Part shown: piece after piece, positions 30,460 to 41,214 of the stretch
Numbering within the stretch: the first letter of the stretch is position 1
How the letters are laid out: the number at the start of each line of letters is the position of its first letter
Notes under the pieces: generated by a model
What the model was told of the DNA's origin: nothing
Databases searched by the model: none
Seen by the model: only the letters and a program-made list of their open reading frames with translations
Made by a program: the position numbers and the translations under genes
Assembly (NCBI GenBank): GCA_903632075.3
Contig: CAHIKZ030000839.1
Location: forward strand, 170,001-234,000
Length of the DNA: 64,000 bases
Origin: Acanthosepion pharaonis
Lineage: Eukaryota > Mollusca > Cephalopoda > Sepiida > Sepiidae
Direction of reading: 5' to 3'

Positions 30460-30590
30460 TAGTGTATAGTATGCTATGCTTACAATTAAGCATTATTTAT
30501 TATTACTATAAATATACTATATATTATAAAATATACTATACTATATGTATTATAATATACTACATATACTATACAAATACTATACTAGTC
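30460..30590. repeat. Degenerate TATAC-rich stretch
   Basis: Irregular TATACTATA units; similar at 30885-30925. Confidence 0.8.
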
Positions 30591-30880
30591 ACGGTGGAGT
30601 AATGGAATTGGAGGAATTAGAGAGCCGAGTTCGAAATCCACTCGAATCCATTACATTCATTTACGTGCTAATACCCTTGGGAAAAGTATGAGTCCTCTTC
30701 TTCTTCCCCCCAGCTATGGATAAATAGCAGGACAGACCGGGTTCTAGAGCCTTGTGTGGCAACTGGTCTACAGCAGAAAGAAATGGCTACCTTCTGCGTA
30801 AAAAAAAATCTGCCTCGTCAGTGTTGTATCGAACGATACATGATCGCCTCAGCGTGCATCACGCATGGCACATAACTGAC
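30590..30880 (+). mobile_element. SINE-S copy, near full length
   Basis: Head GTAATGGAATTGGAGGAATT and GAGAGCCGAGTTCGAAATCC, then TGCTAATACCCTTGGGAAAA, AGCTATGGATAAATAGCAGG, ACAGACCGGGTTCTAGAGCC and GGCAACTGGTCTACAGCAG. The tail is TCAGTGTTGTATCGAACGAT followed by GATACATGATCGCC-like sequence. The A/B-box-like head is consistent with a tRNA-derived SINE. Confidence 0.8.
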
Positions 30881-30929
30881 TGACTATACTATAATTATAC
30901 TATAAGGTATTATATTATACTATGGTCTC

Positions 30930-31310
30930 CTCAGATGCAGAGGCTCGTATGGATGTCATGAAAGACGTTCAACTCCTTCAGCAATGTGTTCATTATCGGC
31001 TAGATACATCCGTTTTTTTTTTCAGATCAGCAATTAAAAATACATTCATGTATATATAAACCCCGTGGGTCTTCGAGAAGACTAATTCCTCGGATCTCGC
31101 AGACTGGCACTACAGAATCACAGATAAAGAACTTTGTCAAGTAACAATGACCACGTGACTTGAAAACTTCCAAAAGCGCCAACAACTAAAATCATAGGAT
31201 GAAGACGTTGACTCCCCACGAAAGCCTATGAAGAAATCCCACACTCTATTAATACTAGAAAGTAACGTTAATTATTTGGTTAATGAATGTCTAATGTTTC
31301 CTTTTTTACC
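30930..31310. other. Unassigned stretch
   Basis: Nothing recognised. Confidence 0.4.
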
Positions 31311-31311
31311 A

Positions 31312-31482
31312 TTTTTTTTAATTATTTCGCCCCAAGCAAGGCGATAATACCAATCGGAGGAAACTAATGGAAGAAAGAAGATGGCGACTGAAGTTGAATT
31401 GAAATTTTTGACGGTTGTAGATAGCTGGGAAGCAAGAAATCGGAACGGTGTTCCACAGGCGAGAAGTGCGAGAAAAGAAAAC
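31312..31482 (-). mobile_element. Jockey-like LINE 3' end, short
   Basis: The minus strand reads CACCGTTCCGATTTC, then CAAAAATTTCAATTCAACTT and the terminus CGCCTTGCTTGGGGCGAAAT. It encodes a decayed FRFLASQLSTTVKNFNSTSV. Confidence 0.75.
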
Positions 31483-31615
31483 CGAGTTCGAATTCCAGTC
31501 GAGTTCATTAGATTCACTTATGTGTTAATACCCTTGGGAAAGGTATGAATCCATTTCTTCACTCCCCAGCTATGGGTAAATAGTAAGACAAACTGGGATC
31601 TTAGCCACCATCACT
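31483..31615 (+). mobile_element. SINE-S fragment joined to the LINE
   Basis: CCGAGTTCGAATTCCAGTCG (B-box region), GTTAATACCCTTGGGAAAGG and AGCTATGGGTAAATAGTAAG. The A-box half is missing because the LINE end replaces it. Confidence 0.75.
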
Positions 31616-31619
31616 CTAG

Positions 31620-32220
31620 ATCTCAACGTTTTTTTTTTTTTTTTTGTTTTTTTTTGTCCAAGGAACCCTTTTCAACATATATAAGAATATCGTAATTTAA
31701 TAGCAATAGAAAATGTTGATGGATTTTGAAACTTGAATCAATCGACATTAATTTGTTTTAATTCATAAACTGATTATTAAATAAACTCAAGCAGACTTCA
31801 ATAAAGAAAAAAAATCAATAGAATGCCAATGGATTGGAATTCAATAAGCAGAAATCTTTAAATAAAATGCAAGAAAAAGTAAAAGATTTTCCCTCCAACC
31901 CCTGTAACCTTGAAATCTTCCCTAGGGGACATCCCTGCCCCCTGGTTGAGAAACCTGCTCTAGTAATTCCCTAAAATTATTCAACTCGTCTAAACCCTCT
32001 CAAAAGACGTTTACAGTTATCGAATGTCGATTGTTTGCCTCTTGCAATTAGTGCTTAGGAAAATTAACCGAGTTGTAGCTAATTAAAATTTTACAAGAAC
32101 TAATTTAGATAACGTCTGTCCTTCCAACAACGTATTCTTAGGTGGTCTCTGGGGAAATGTCCAGTTTCATAATCAGACGTGCCCATGTCTAACAAGAGGG
32201 CTTTCTTTTATGTACCATGT
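31620..32220. other. Unassigned stretch
   Basis: It starts with a poly-T tract (31630-31658). No gene or repeat family was recognised. Confidence 0.4.
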
Positions 32221-32224
32221 CCCT

Positions 32225-32890
32225 TTAGGTCGTGGCTGATCATAGCTCTCTACAGCTTCCTATTTTTGGTAGATCAGTTATTGCTAACTCTGTTTTTACT
32301 GCGTCTAAATGCACACTACCTAATCATGGGTTTGATGATAAACTCCATTCGGCAGCAAGGGCTCCGATCGGGAAATTGAAGTTTTTCAGGAGCGTGGAAC
32401 CACCTCTTAATTGCTGTTATTTCCAGATCCACCCTGACCCCACGGAAAGTAGCACCTGTTAAAGTCCTGGCTATGGGGAATAATGGACCGCCAAACAAAA
32501 GCAAAATACTATGAAAGTATAAAAATATTTTTTATAGTAAAAATACCAGCAATACATTTTTATAGTAAAATGACCAACAATACATTTTATCTGTAACTGA
32601 AGGCATACAATTGCATTCAAAATATATTTAGTTGAAGCTATAAAATTGTGTTCAAAATATTTAAATTTCGGCATTAAATAACCCATAGCGGTGTTGATAT
32701 GCCACTAAATAAAATCAACCAACTAACAATACATATTTATAGAAAATGACCAACAATATATTTTATCTGTAGTTGAAGGCATAAAATTGCATTCAAAATA
32801 TATTTAGTTGAAGCCCTAAAAAATATTTAGATTTCGGCATTAAATAACCCATAGAGGTGTTGATAGGCCGTTAAACAAACTCAGTCACAA
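32225..32890 (+). mobile_element. Repeat-E copy with minisatellite and two tails
   Basis: Head at about 32325-32500: CATGGGTTTGATGATAAACT, GGCAGCAAGGGCTCCGATC, GTGGAACCACCTCTTAATTG, CAGATCCACCCTGACCCC. The minisatellite follows (ATTTTTTATAGTAAAAATAC, CAGCAATACATTTTTATAG), then the tail GGCATTAAATAACCCATAG..TGTTGATATGCC at 32672 and again at about 32838. It encodes nothing. Confidence 0.75.
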
Positions 32891-33129
32891 AATCCACATG
32901 AAAGAAATCTTTCGGGGCATCAATCCATATAACATCCTACAATTTCTTAAAGAAATCAAACTGTATTTCAAAATATAACTTGAAAATCTACAACATAAAA
33001 TACACTATCACCGCCTTTAGTAATTATGTCAACACAGACATGTATATACAAAAAAGCTCTGCATCATCTACCATGTTTTCAATTGTGAAAGCAGAATAAC
33101 ATATATGATATTTTTATTTACTTCAATTA

Positions 33130-33190
33130 AATTTCGACATTAAATGGCCCATAAAGGAGTTGATGTGCCGTTAAAAAACAAATCGAATCA
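33130..33190 (+). mobile_element. Repeat-E tail
   Basis: GACATTAAATGGCCCATAAA and GGAGTTGATGTGCCGTTAAA, then A/CAAA-rich sequence. Only the tail remains. Confidence 0.65.
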
Positions 33191-33194
33191 ATAA

Positions 33195-33475
33195 GCACTG
33201 TTCGGCCCAGGGATTGAACTCGCAATTATACGGAGCAGCGTTTTAATCTGCCAGGCTATTGACTTTTCCTAGACACAGTAGAAGGAGAGCAGTTTACTTC
33301 CATAGATTAAATAAATTGTTCAGTTCGGCATTCCTTTTAGGTTGCCCGGATCTATGTACACCTGATAAAGGCTGTTGGGCACAACGGCCGAAACATTGTG
33401 ATAAGAACAACAAAGATGACGATAATAGTCCACATATAAATAGTGTAAATAACTGGATTTGTGTCAAATATATGC
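33195..33475 (+). mobile_element. SINE-F-related copy, divergent
   Basis: It shares the 3' portion CACCTGATAAAGGCTGTTGG, ACAACGGCCGAAACATTGTG and AGATGACGATAATAGTCC with SINE-F. The B-box-like GGGATTGAACTCGCAAT near 33212 is in the opposite sense, so this may be a composite. Confidence 0.55.
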
Positions 33476-33534
33476 AGGTCACAAAAACACCTGTATATTA
33501 ATTTGTAGTGACTTTAATTGTTTCCACGCGACCA

Positions 33535-33655
33535 CCATGTTGAGTGATTCATCCACCTTTTTTACGGCTTATCAACCCTTTGTAGGTTATTTAAAGCCGA
33601 TACATATTTTTGATTGTAAGAATAATTTCCTATTGATGTCTGGAGGGTGCTTTTG
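33535..33655 (+). repeat. Dispersed repeat G copy
   Basis: GTTGAGTGATTCATCC, ACGGCTTATCAACCC and GGTTATTTAAAGCCGATACA match 10320-10440 and, inverted, 37790-37910. Confidence 0.6.
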
Positions 33656-33899
33656 ACCAAAATTTTATGGACAAGTTCCAGCTTCTGGACGCATGAATGT
33701 GCATTTAGTATTCCACTGCGTTTTAAGAGCTCTAAATAAATCCCATCACATGTGCAATATTACCTTTCTTCCATGGAATTCAGGTTTTGGGCCCGGTTGT
33801 GGAGATCTATTCTAGTCAGTCTACTGCCTTTTGCGTTGAACATTGTCATTTTCATCACCTTTTATCATACAGGCTTATCAAAAATGAAAGACGAGATTT

Positions 33900-34195
33900 T
33901 GAAAAATTAATAAAAACAAATGCTAAGAGACAGAAAGGCATTCAATACATGACTGGATAGGAAAAAATTCAAAGTTTATTATTTTACAGTTGTTCATGAG
34001 CCCCATGTGTTGCGCGTTAAACATCAAAACGATATTCACCTTCTTGCTATACGCGAAACAAATTGATCTGTGGATATTGACTTTGCAATTCAATGTCTCA
34101 AATCTTCAAGAGTAGCAGGCATAGGTGGAACAAATTCCCTTTCCTTTATACAGCTCCACAGATAAAAATCGCATGTGGCAATATCTTGCTATATT
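33900..34195 (-). pseudogene. Transposase C-terminal fragment (mariner/Tc-superfamily type)
   Basis: The minus strand reads ATCDFYLWSCIKERGFVPPM, PATLEDLRH, a stop, then IAKSIS and RIARRMNIV. It matches the end of eukaryotic IS630-type transposases, in which the last acidic catalytic residue sits in PCDFFLWG..K..VY and is followed by P.L..L..RI. It is broken by stops. Confidence 0.6.
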
Positions 34196-34260
34196 CTTGT
34201 ATTGATCCTTGTTTTAAATTAATGTTTTGAATTTTATTCTTCGTTCTTTTACATATGGAG

Positions 34261-34263
<3 letters not shown>

Positions 34264-34319
<56 letters not shown>
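34264..34319. repeat. (TA)n microsatellite
   Basis: About 55 bp of TA. Confidence 0.95.
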
Positions 34320-34320
<1 letters not shown>

Positions 34321-34439
34321 GTGAATGTAACTGAGATATTGATACAAATTATTAACCCTTACGCCCCTTTTCTTTAAATAATTGCTCTAGCCGTTACCAT
34401 AGTAATCTTGATTTCAATAATGAATATGCTTATAAAACG

Positions 34440-34603
34440 CGTAAATTTCAGAAATAAGTTATTCCAAAAAAATTTCGCTTGAAGATGGAACAGAGCTTGG
34501 TACTTTAATTCAATTTAATTCAAATAATTATATTGAAGTTTTCGGCTCTTGTTTTGAAACATGAGAACTCTTATGTAGCGTTGGAATCATATTTCTAAAT
34601 AAA

Positions 34604-34610
<7 letters not shown>
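34440..34610 (+). repeat. Dispersed repeat adjoining (TA)n (mate at 20170-20312)
   Basis: ATTTCGCTTGAAGATGGAAC, TACTTTAATTCAATTTAATT and GGCTCTTGTTTTGAAACATG are shared with the minus-strand mate. It ends in TAAATAAT and then a TA array. Confidence 0.75.

Positions 34611-34667
<57 letters not shown>
34611..34667. repeat. (TA)n microsatellite
   Basis: About 57 bp of TA. Confidence 0.95.
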
Positions 34668-34669
<2 letters not shown>

Positions 34670-34856
34670 ATGCGATGAGAACGAAAGTGATATATAAATT
34701 CCAACGTTGACAGCATTAATCCAAAAGAGGCCTTGATACCGATAGTAGAGTAATGATTATTTATTTATTATAATTTTATCATATAGACAAAACCATTTTA
34801 CTCACTACAAAGATGCAACTTCGGTTCAGTGTATTTCAATTGCACTTCGACGGGTG

Positions 34857-35170
34857 ACGACACATGGTACAGTGGATAAAGGCGTTGGTTAGATCCAATG
34901 ACAGGACTCAAAGAGCGTGAGTTCAATACCCGGCTAAGACAGTGGAGAACTTTCAGAGGGAAATTAACAGGAGATAGCTGACATCCATTAAACATGGCTC
35001 GTGGAACAAGAACAGTCTACCCCAGGGAGCGAAATAAAGGGTTCAGTTCGATATTCCAACCACCTGATGAAGGCCGAAGCGAACAACGACCGAGACGCTG
35101 TAATAAATATGGCGACAAAGATGAGGACAATAGTCCGAATAATGTAAATAATGTACATAATACCTCATCT
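34857..35170 (+). mobile_element. SINE-F, full-length reference copy
   Basis: The tRNA-type head has TGGTACAGTGGATAAAGGCG (A-box-like) and GTGAGTTCAATACCCGGCT (B-box-like, 34918-34936). The body has GAACTTTCAGAGGGAAATTA, TTAAACATGGCTCGTGGAAC, GAGCGAAATAAAGGGTTCAG. The 3' part has CACCTGATGAAGGCCGAAGC, a CGACCGAGACGC (decayed GAAA), then AAGATGAGGACAATAGTCC and GTAAATAATGTACATAATAC. At about 310 bp it shows the complete family layout from which the tandem arrays at 45.3 and 47.4 kb derive. Confidence 0.85.
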
Positions 35171-35440
35171 CGCCATGAGCTTATTCAGGCATTAACCGAG
35201 GAATTGGGGTTTTTCAGAAAATTAAAGTAGGAAAATCGTAAAATTTTCACCGGTGCTTCTAGTCATATAATAATTATGGTTGTTCCTCTCTTCGTTAGTT
35301 TACACGACAGTTGCCTCCTGCCAATACTTAATAAATAATTGGCTATTCCGTGGGAAAAGGGAAGAAGACATGGTTTCAGTAAGAAAACAAAAGAAATAAA
35401 TAAAGAAATAAAGAAAGGAAGATAGAAGTAGGGAGACAGA
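35171..35440. other. Unassigned stretch
   Basis: Purine-rich toward its end; nothing recognised. Confidence 0.4.
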
Positions 35441-35506
35441 GATTCAGATTAAGCTGATAAGAACAGATACTACACTTTGATCTTGGCCAAAAGGCCGAGA
35501 AGTGAT
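35441..35506 (-). pseudogene. U2 snRNA pseudogene, intact 5' third
   Basis: The minus strand starts ATCACTTCTCGGCCTTTTGG, continues CCAAGATCAAAGTGTAGTAT, then CTGTTCTTATCAGCTTAATC. This matches metazoan U2 snRNA from its first base to about nucleotide 62, including the GUAGUA branch-point-recognition element. The Sm site and 3' stem-loops are missing and are replaced by C/T-rich sequence. A clean 5' end with 3' truncation suggests a retroposed or partial copy rather than a gene. Confidence 0.85.
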
Positions 35507-35559
35507 TGTATTTTCTTGCCGTCACACGCTGGCAGGATGTGACAGAAGGTCAGTTTAAT

Positions 35560-36220
35560 GCCCTCCACGATAAAATGCATTGCAAATGATTTTACAATAA
35601 AATGTACATTACAATGCCCTCCACTATAAAATGCATTGCAAATTATTTTACAATAAAAGTACATTACAATGCCCTCCAATATAAAATGCATTGCAAATTA
35701 TTTTACAATAAAAGTACATTACGATTGTATTGTCAACAAGTTTACGATGAAAATTAATTGCAAATAGTATTATAATAAAAATGTATTGCAAATTCTTTTC
35801 GCATATTGATACATCGAAAATTGTATTCAAATGTGTTTTATAATGAAAATATATTGCAAATTATTTTATCATAAAATGCATTGGAACTGATTTTACTTTG
35901 CAAAGGTTACTTTATTATAAAAGTGATTTATAAATGATTTTTACTATGAAAATTAATTAGAAATGATTTTAGTAGAAAAAAGCATTGAAAATGATTTTAC
36001 TATAAAACTTTAGTGTAAATGATTTTACTATAAAAATACATTGCAAATGATTTTCCTATAAAAACATATTGCAATTGATTTTACAATAAAAATTCATTGC
36101 AAATGATTTTTACTATAAAAATTCATTCAATGATTTTTAATATAAAAATGTATTTCAAATGATTTTATTATAAAAATGTATTGCAAATGATTTTACTATA
36201 AAATGCATCGCAACTTAGCA
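35560..36220. repeat. Minisatellite, AAATGATTTTACTATAAAA type
   Basis: A 28-33 bp unit, near TTGCAAATGATTTTACTATA then AAAATGCA, is repeated about 20 times with varying spacing. The reverse-complement array is at 48650-49370, and related units form the repeat-E minisatellites. Small ORFs inside are artefacts. Confidence 0.9.
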
Positions 36221-37200
36221 CAGGTAATACTAAATATATAGAAAACTATCATTTAATCTTGTGTTTCAATAAAGCATTTTTCATATTAAGATCGACTTCG
36301 TTATAAACAAGTTTCTATCGATATTTTTAACTGAATTCGTACGGAATGACTTTACGACATCCAACCAAGAAGTGGATGCTTCCAACAATTTGTTGACGCC
36401 TTATTATTTCCCCCGAAACTTTTGATCACCCGCGTGAAATGTTATCGCGAAAAATGCCTGTTTGATGAGCAAATTAAAAAAGCATATTTGGAACACGCTC
36501 CTTCATGAGGATGCCAAGTTTCTCTATAGGGGCAAGGGCTAGGCGGATGTTCTGGCTATCTACCAAATACATCTTTTCTTGTGGAAAAAGGAACTGATCA
36601 AATTTCCCCCCGTTGATTTGAACTTGACAAAATAAATAAATAAAAAACGGAAAATATTCCAGCCAATGTTTAACCTTTATGTCCGCAAAAAACATATATA
36701 TATATATATATATAGATATTCACTGGACACTTTTAGATCCAACGGCTATGTTTATTGTTTTTAAAAGAGCGACGGTTAGAATTTTAATAAGGCCCAAATA
36801 TATGAAAATGTATTTAGACATTTTCTTTATTTTTGAGATCTGACAACAAAGATGTCAAACACTATTTATTAGATTGAATAAAAAACTGTTCATAGTTATT
36901 TATAAAATGTTAAATAACATGGCATTGTATTGTATTTGGTTTACGTATTTTCATAATTTTGTGACTATTTTATAAATTTTTGAATAAAAAGATTTCTTTT
37001 TAAATGTATTTCTTTATTAAATGTAAATAAATCTTTATAAAATGTAAATAATAAATATCACACTGTACTTGGTTCATATATTTTATAACCTAGTAAATAA
37101 ACATTACCGACGGAGGCAAAAGTGTAGAAAATAATAGCGGTGTCTGTTATACTAGAACATACCTATTCTATTGTAAATAGACTTTCCCAGATATAATAAG
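36221..37200. other. Unassigned AT-rich stretch
   Basis: It includes a short TA run at 36691-36713. No gene or family was recognised. Confidence 0.45.
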
Positions 37201-37204
37201 TAGT

Positions 37205-37430
37205 GGTAGTAGCAGTCGCCAGGGGGCTCAGTGGAGTTGGTGAGTCAGTCGATGTCGGACCTTAAAGTATCAACCACCACAACTAGATTGCTGCGTCATT
37301 AACTATTATTTCAAGTTCCTAACGTTTTGTACGTCGAACCTTTTTTAGGACCGACTGAGTGAAATACAAGCCTCCACTGTGAAAACTACTCTACAACAGT
37401 GTCAAGGAAATACCGCCCTTGGGACATCAT
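37205..37430 (+). repeat. Dispersed repeat R (mate at 43880-44060, inverted)
   Basis: GTGAGTCAGTCGATGTCGGA and CAAGTTCCTAACGTTTTGTA followed by CGTCGAA are shared with the reverse complement of 43880-44060. The family is not recognised. Confidence 0.7.
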
Positions 37431-37689
37431 ATTTTTGCGGACACGAACGTTAAATATTACCATATACCGCTTCTGTCTAGTTTATTAAAGCTTCTTGCGA
37501 TCTCACAATTATATAACTGCTTCGGTACTCATCAATGTTTGAAATGTGAAACACGAGGACACACTTAACACAAATTGGATGCCGGAGTGAAAAGCCAATT
37601 CTAGACACGCTGCTGTTATCGAGTTGTCGAATACTCCAATGAAATCCCTGCAGAAAAGACATATCTAAAAATGATCACTTTCAAGTGGG

Positions 37690-37925
37690 GTATATAATGA
37701 CTCTAGTCGAAATCAAACTCAGGTAAACCTTTTCGTCTCTAAAGTAAAATCGGATCTTTGCTGCCTTTCTGCTACAGTCAGTGGCTCGAAATTCACTAGC
37801 AAAAACAGAAGTATTCTTACGATCCAAAATTTCTTCCGGCTTTAAATAACACACAAAAGGTCGATAAGCCGTAAAAATCAAAGAAAACCCCAAATCAATC
37901 AATTTACCTTTCTGATTCACGTGCA
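37690..37925 (-). repeat. Dispersed repeat G copy (minus)
   Basis: The minus strand reads TTTTTACGGCTTATCGACC, GTGTTATTTAAAGCCGGAAG, GATCGTAAGAATACTTCTG and GAGCCACTGACTGTAGCAG. It matches the G copies at 10.3 and 33.5 kb. Confidence 0.6.
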
Positions 37926-38630
37926 ATCGTGGCCTATGTCTAGCCTTTTGACTCTAGTGTAAACTGAATCGATGTCAACATCTTTTACTCTAATGTAAGC
38001 CGCATCTATGTCTACACTTTTGAATCTAATACAAACCAAAAATATCTCTTTTTGATGCTAGTATCCACCAGACCTATGTGTATCGTTTTTAACTCTAGTG
38101 TAAACAGGATATATTTCTACTTTTTTTGACATTAGTATAAACCGGACCTATGTCTACCTTTTTGACATTAGTGTAAACCAAATCTATGTCTACCTTTTTT
38201 AATCTAGTGTAAAGCTGATCAATGTCTACGTTTTTGAATCTTGTCTAAAACTAACTTATGTCTAACTTTTTGTTTATAGTTTAAACCAGGCCTATGTCTA
38301 CCCCTTTGACTATAGTTTAAACTGGATCTATGTCTACCTTTTTTATTCAAGTGTAAACCTGACCTGATCTACTTTTTTGACTCTCGTGTAAACCGGACCT
38401 ATGTCTACCTTTTTGACTCTCGTGTAAACCGGACCTATGTCTATCTTTTTGACTCTCGTGTAAACGGACCTATGTCTACCTTTTTGACTCTCGTGTAAAC
38501 CGGACCTATGTCTATCTTTTTGACATTAGTGTAAACCGGACCTATGTCTACCTTTTTGACTCTCGTGTAAACCGGACCTATGTCTACCTTTTTGACTCAA
38601 ATGTAAGCCGGATACATGTCTACCTTTCTA
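37925..38630. repeat. 36-bp minisatellite, about 19 units
   Basis: The unit is near GACCTATGTCTACCTTTTTG, then ACTCTCGTGTAAACCG. Units from about 38380 to 38600 are nearly identical; those to the left are progressively diverged, so amplification was most recent at the right side. It does not look like CRISPR, because there are no unique spacers. Confidence 0.92.
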
Positions 38631-38679
38631 ATAATCGGCATTAGCTAACTTAGTAAGAAGTAATATATCGTTTAAGCAA

Positions 38680-39060
38680 CCAGATTAAAGACTTGAAGCA
38701 AGAGAAATGTGGTTCTACAGAAGGATGATGAGGATAACACGCACCGAACATGTGAGCAATGACGAATTTCTAGAGACAATGGCATCAAAAAATACCCTTA
38801 TGCTTAACATCAGTAAGGGACAGTTGAAATTTCTAGGGCACTGTGAGGGTCAAGGTCTTGGAAAATGTTATACTCACAAGACAGATTGAAGATAAAAGAA
38901 TTAGAGGAAGGCTAACAACCTCCCTGGCGATTTTGAGTGAATGGATGGCGAAGCAGGGTTTGGGAGAAAAATGTCAAAAGTTATTTAGATCTAAAAAGGA
39001 CAGGAAATTAGGGATAACTATGATCTTGAAAGCATTTGGCCCATAAAAGAAGAAAAGCCT
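38680..39060 (+). pseudogene. RTE-like LINE C-terminal fragment
   Basis: It carries LEARE.WFYRRMMRITRTEH, VSNDEFLETM, QLKFLGH and LSEWMAKQGLGEK across frameshifts, matching the copies at 49.6-50.6 kb. The 3' end has KLGITMILKAFGP in place of LWRAMI.YVLKGHG. Confidence 0.8.
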
Positions 39061-39215
39061 ATTTAAAATCATAGCCATTTTACCACGTTTTGTTTAATAT
39101 TTGCGTAGATGATTTCAATGATTTACAGTATGATTCAGCAAGATGCTTTCATTCTTCTCCTTTTCCAATTTCCAACTTTTCTAATTCAGAACTAATCGAG
39201 CTAGAATGTTCTTAC
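39061..39215. other. Short unassigned stretch
   Basis: Nothing recognised. Confidence 0.4.
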
Positions 39216-39800
39216 CATTGCTCGTCCTGGGTATGACGATAAAATACATCCGGCATCAAGGCCTCTGATCAGAAGATTGGAGGTTTTGTGGAGCGTGGAA
39301 CTATCTTTTCATTATTGTTGTTCACAGGTCCACCCTGACTCGGGGTTGTAGCATCAGTTAGGGTCCCGGGTATTAACAAAATGGGGAACCTCCCAACGAA
39401 AAATCAACAGTAAATTTTTATAGTAAAATTACTAAAAATACATTATATGATTTACAAAATATATATCTCTGAAAATATAAAATTATTTACAAAGTATCTG
39501 CAGTTGAAAGCATAAAATTATGCACAATATCTTTAGATTTCAGCATTAAAATAAACTATAGAAGTTGATATACCGCAAAAGAAATTCAACCAACCAATCA
39601 ACTAACATGAAAGAACATTTTCATGGCATTACCAAAAATATATTTTATAGCAAAATGACCAGTAATACATTTTATCTGTATGTTGAAGGCATACAGTTGT
39701 GTTCCAAATATTTAGATTTCAGCATTAAATAACCCATGGAGGTGTTGATATGCCACTAAAGAAAACCAACCAAACAACCAACATAAAAGAAAATCTTTCA
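39216..39800 (+). mobile_element. Repeat-E copy
   Basis: Head CCTGGGTATGACGATAAAAT, AGCAAGGCCTCTGATCAGAA, CCACCCTGACTCGGGGTTG. The minisatellite follows (AATTTTTATAGTAAAATTAC), then two tails at about 39540 and 39720 (TTAAATAACCCATGGAGGTG). Confidence 0.8.
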
Positions 39801-39934
39801 TGAAATTAATTCATATAATATCCTACAATTTCTTAAAGAAATCAAACTGTGTTCCAAAATATAACTTCAACAAAACAATGACATAAAACATAAAACATTG
39901 CCTCTAGTATTTATGTCCACGCAAACATGTATTT

Positions 39935-40200
39935 TATTTACATTGTTCGGACTATTGTCCTCATCTTTGTCGTCATATTCATCACAACCCTTCGGCCGTT
40001 GGAATGTCAAACTGAACCCTTTATTTCGCTCACTGGAGTAGACTGTTCTAGTTCCACGTTCCATGTCTAATGGATGTCAGTTATCTCCTGTTAATTCTCA
40101 AATCCAAGTTCTCCACCGCCTTAACCATTGAACTCGCACTCTTTGGGTCCTGTCTAACTAACGCCTTTATCCACTGTGCCATGTTTCCTTGAGGACATCT
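39935..40200 (-). mobile_element. SINE-F copy with the hammerhead region deleted
   Basis: The tRNA-type head (GGCACAGTGGATAAAGGCGT), GGAACGTGGAACTAGAACAG and GGGTTCAGTTTGACATTCC are present on the minus strand. The segment that normally carries CTGAAGA and the stem II 5' strand is missing, leaving CCAACGGCCGAAGGGTTGTG. Confidence 0.8.
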
Positions 40201-40324
40201 GTGTATGAATTTCTGTGTATGATAAACCTAATGTCTTCAACACCATAAGCAGGGTATCATCTACCATATATTCAATTGTGAAAGCAGAATAACATATATC
40301 ATATTTTTATTACTTCAAAGCTCT

Positions 40325-40400
40325 AAAGAAATTAGTTCGCCGATAAATGACCCATAAGGAGTTGATGTGCCGTTAAACAAACAAATCAACCAATCTGGGC
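40325..40400 (+). mobile_element. Repeat-E tail
   Basis: GATAAATGACCCATAAGGAG, TTGATGTGCCGTTAAAC and CAAA repeats. Only the tail remains. Confidence 0.65.
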
Positions 40401-40544
40401 ATGCTGGTCATGACGAATGACATTTGTCACTTGAAAATTTCAAATTTCTTTTTTATTTTACTCGCAAACATCAGTTAATGATTCAGTTTTCTTTATTTAA
40501 TTTTGTTCTGTGGCTTGTCTTCCTCTTTCACGTATATTTATGCA

Positions 40545-41000
40545 CTGTCACCCATCCTGGGTGTGACGATAAACTTCATCCGGTAGCAAGGCCATTTAGT
40601 TGAAGCCATGAAATTGTGATTCATTGATCAGGAGGTTTTGAGGAGCGTGGAACCACCTCTTAATTGCTGTTTTGCCCACGTCTACCCTGACCCGGGATGG
40701 TAGCAAATAGTTAACCCCCAAACTGGGGTCAAAACATTATGAAAGTATAAAAAAAATTATAGTAAAAATAACAACAATAAATTTTCATATTAAAAAAAAA
40801 ACAAAAAAAATAACAGCAATACATTTCTCGAAGGAAAAAAAATTACCAGCAATAAATTTTTGTCAAAGAAATTACGAATGCACCTAAGAAAATTAAATTT
40901 CAGTATCAAATGACCCATAAGGAATTAATATGCAGCTTAAAAAAAAAGAAGAAAAAGACGAAGAAATAAATAAACAAAAAAACCCAAAAAACAATGCACA
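40545..41000 (+). mobile_element. Repeat-E copy
   Basis: Head CCTGGGTGTGACGATAAACT, GTGGAACCACCTCTTAATTG and CCCCCAAACTGGGGTCAAAA. A poorly preserved minisatellite follows (AACAGCAATACATTTCTCG), then the tail AAATGACCCATAAGGAATTA near 40908. A GATTCA insertion lies in the head. Confidence 0.8.
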
Positions 41001-41214
41001 GTCAGACCAAGTGTTTTCTGGTTATTACTATTAGTTATTTAAATGTTCAGCTTGGATATTTTGGCATCAGGGAAATACTTTGTAATCCGAGAACGTTTTG
41101 GAGCCGCTTATTTTGAAGAAATCCAAATTTTAATTTCAGTGGAAAAGTTTCGACTTTTTTAGATTAACCTATTTTTTACGAAAACATGATTGACCCCATT
41201 AAACACGCATCATT

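Noticed and set aside
37925..38630. Regularly spaced repeats resembling a CRISPR array
   Set aside because: The whole unit is repeated with no unique spacers, and the genome is eukaryotic; it is a minisatellite.
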